From the NCBI GenBank assembly GCA_965153455.1, contig OZ234497.1, forward strand, positions 558,001-622,000: 64,000 bases of DNA, given 5' to 3'. The notes under the pieces are model-generated. The model saw only the letters and a list, made by a program, of their open reading frames with translations, was not told where the DNA came from and did not search any database. How positions within the stretch are numbered: position 1 is the stretch's first letter; every line of letters starts with the position of its first letter. This document shows positions 63,940 to 64,000 of the stretch, in pieces. This DNA is from Sphagnum compactum. Its lineage: Eukaryota; Bryophyta; Sphagnopsida; Sphagnales. A program made the position numbers and the translations under genes.

Positions 63940-64000
63940 TCACTCTTCATGCTCTTCAAGATGTGCCCGTCTGACAGGAGGGTTGGGTCTTGGTTTGAAA
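63940..64000 (-). CDS. Possible C-terminal fragment of an unrecognised protein
   Basis: On the minus strand, from the window edge, the sequence reads FKPRPNPPVRRAHLEEHEE followed by TGA at 63942-63940. The basic-proline then acidic-helix composition looks like a genuine protein end, but only 19 residues are visible and no family is recognised. The rest would lie to the right. Confidence 0.3.
   Translation of the reverse strand, partial: FKPRPNPPVRRAHLEEHEE

Noticed and set aside
1-64000. tRNA, rRNA or snRNA genes
   Set aside because: I found no convincing tRNA B-box with matching A-box and no rRNA-like stretch; a covariance-model scan would be needed to exclude them fully.

Overview
The window is nuclear DNA of a land plant. 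It has spliced genes with GT-AG introns, plant-specific families (a CSLD glycan synthase, a type-B response regulator, a PLS-class PPR protein, a BRO1-like protein), long AT-rich gene-poor stretches and many small repeats. The PPR protein has near-identical repeat triplets, and together with the large intergenic spaces this recalls ferns or other seed-free plants. A fern is my preference, but the sequence alone does not prove it.

Layout. 0-0.9 kb: 3' exons of a plant DUF7953-like secreted or membrane protein (+). 1.7-2.7 kb: a two-exon, probably plastid-targeted membrane protein (+). 2.7-9.4 kb: intergenic, with tandem repeats and a decayed coiled-coil gene on the minus strand (4.0-5.5 kb). 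9.4-14.2 kb: a complete four-exon cellulose synthase-like D gene (+). 16.2-17.3 kb: coding-like Ser/Lys/His-rich segments of an unrecognised minus-strand gene. 17.4-20.7 kb: a three-exon minus-strand gene that joins an organelle presequence, a PDF motif (the motif of the organellar ssDNA-binding OSB proteins) and a PPR array with an exact 303-bp period. 21.5-23.1 kb: a block of degenerate minisatellites. 23.1-25.0 kb: a dead pogo/Tigger-like (Tc1/mariner, DDE_1) transposase gene (-). 27.2-29.9 kb: a type-B ARR pseudogene that keeps its introns (+). 30-44 kb: AT-rich, no gene seen. 45.4-50.1 kb: a complete eleven-exon BRO1-domain gene (+) carrying a Harbinger-like MITE in intron 2. 50.1-63.9 kb: no gene seen, but G-rich repeats, tandem repeats, foldback elements and a probable MITE. 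At the right edge there is a possible C-terminal fragment of a minus-strand gene.

The genes do not form a pathway. They are independent plant loci: cell-wall synthesis (CSLD), endosomal sorting (BRO1), organelle RNA or DNA metabolism (PDF-PPR) and lost cytokinin-type signalling (ARR pseudogene). The most unusual item is the PDF-PPR fusion.
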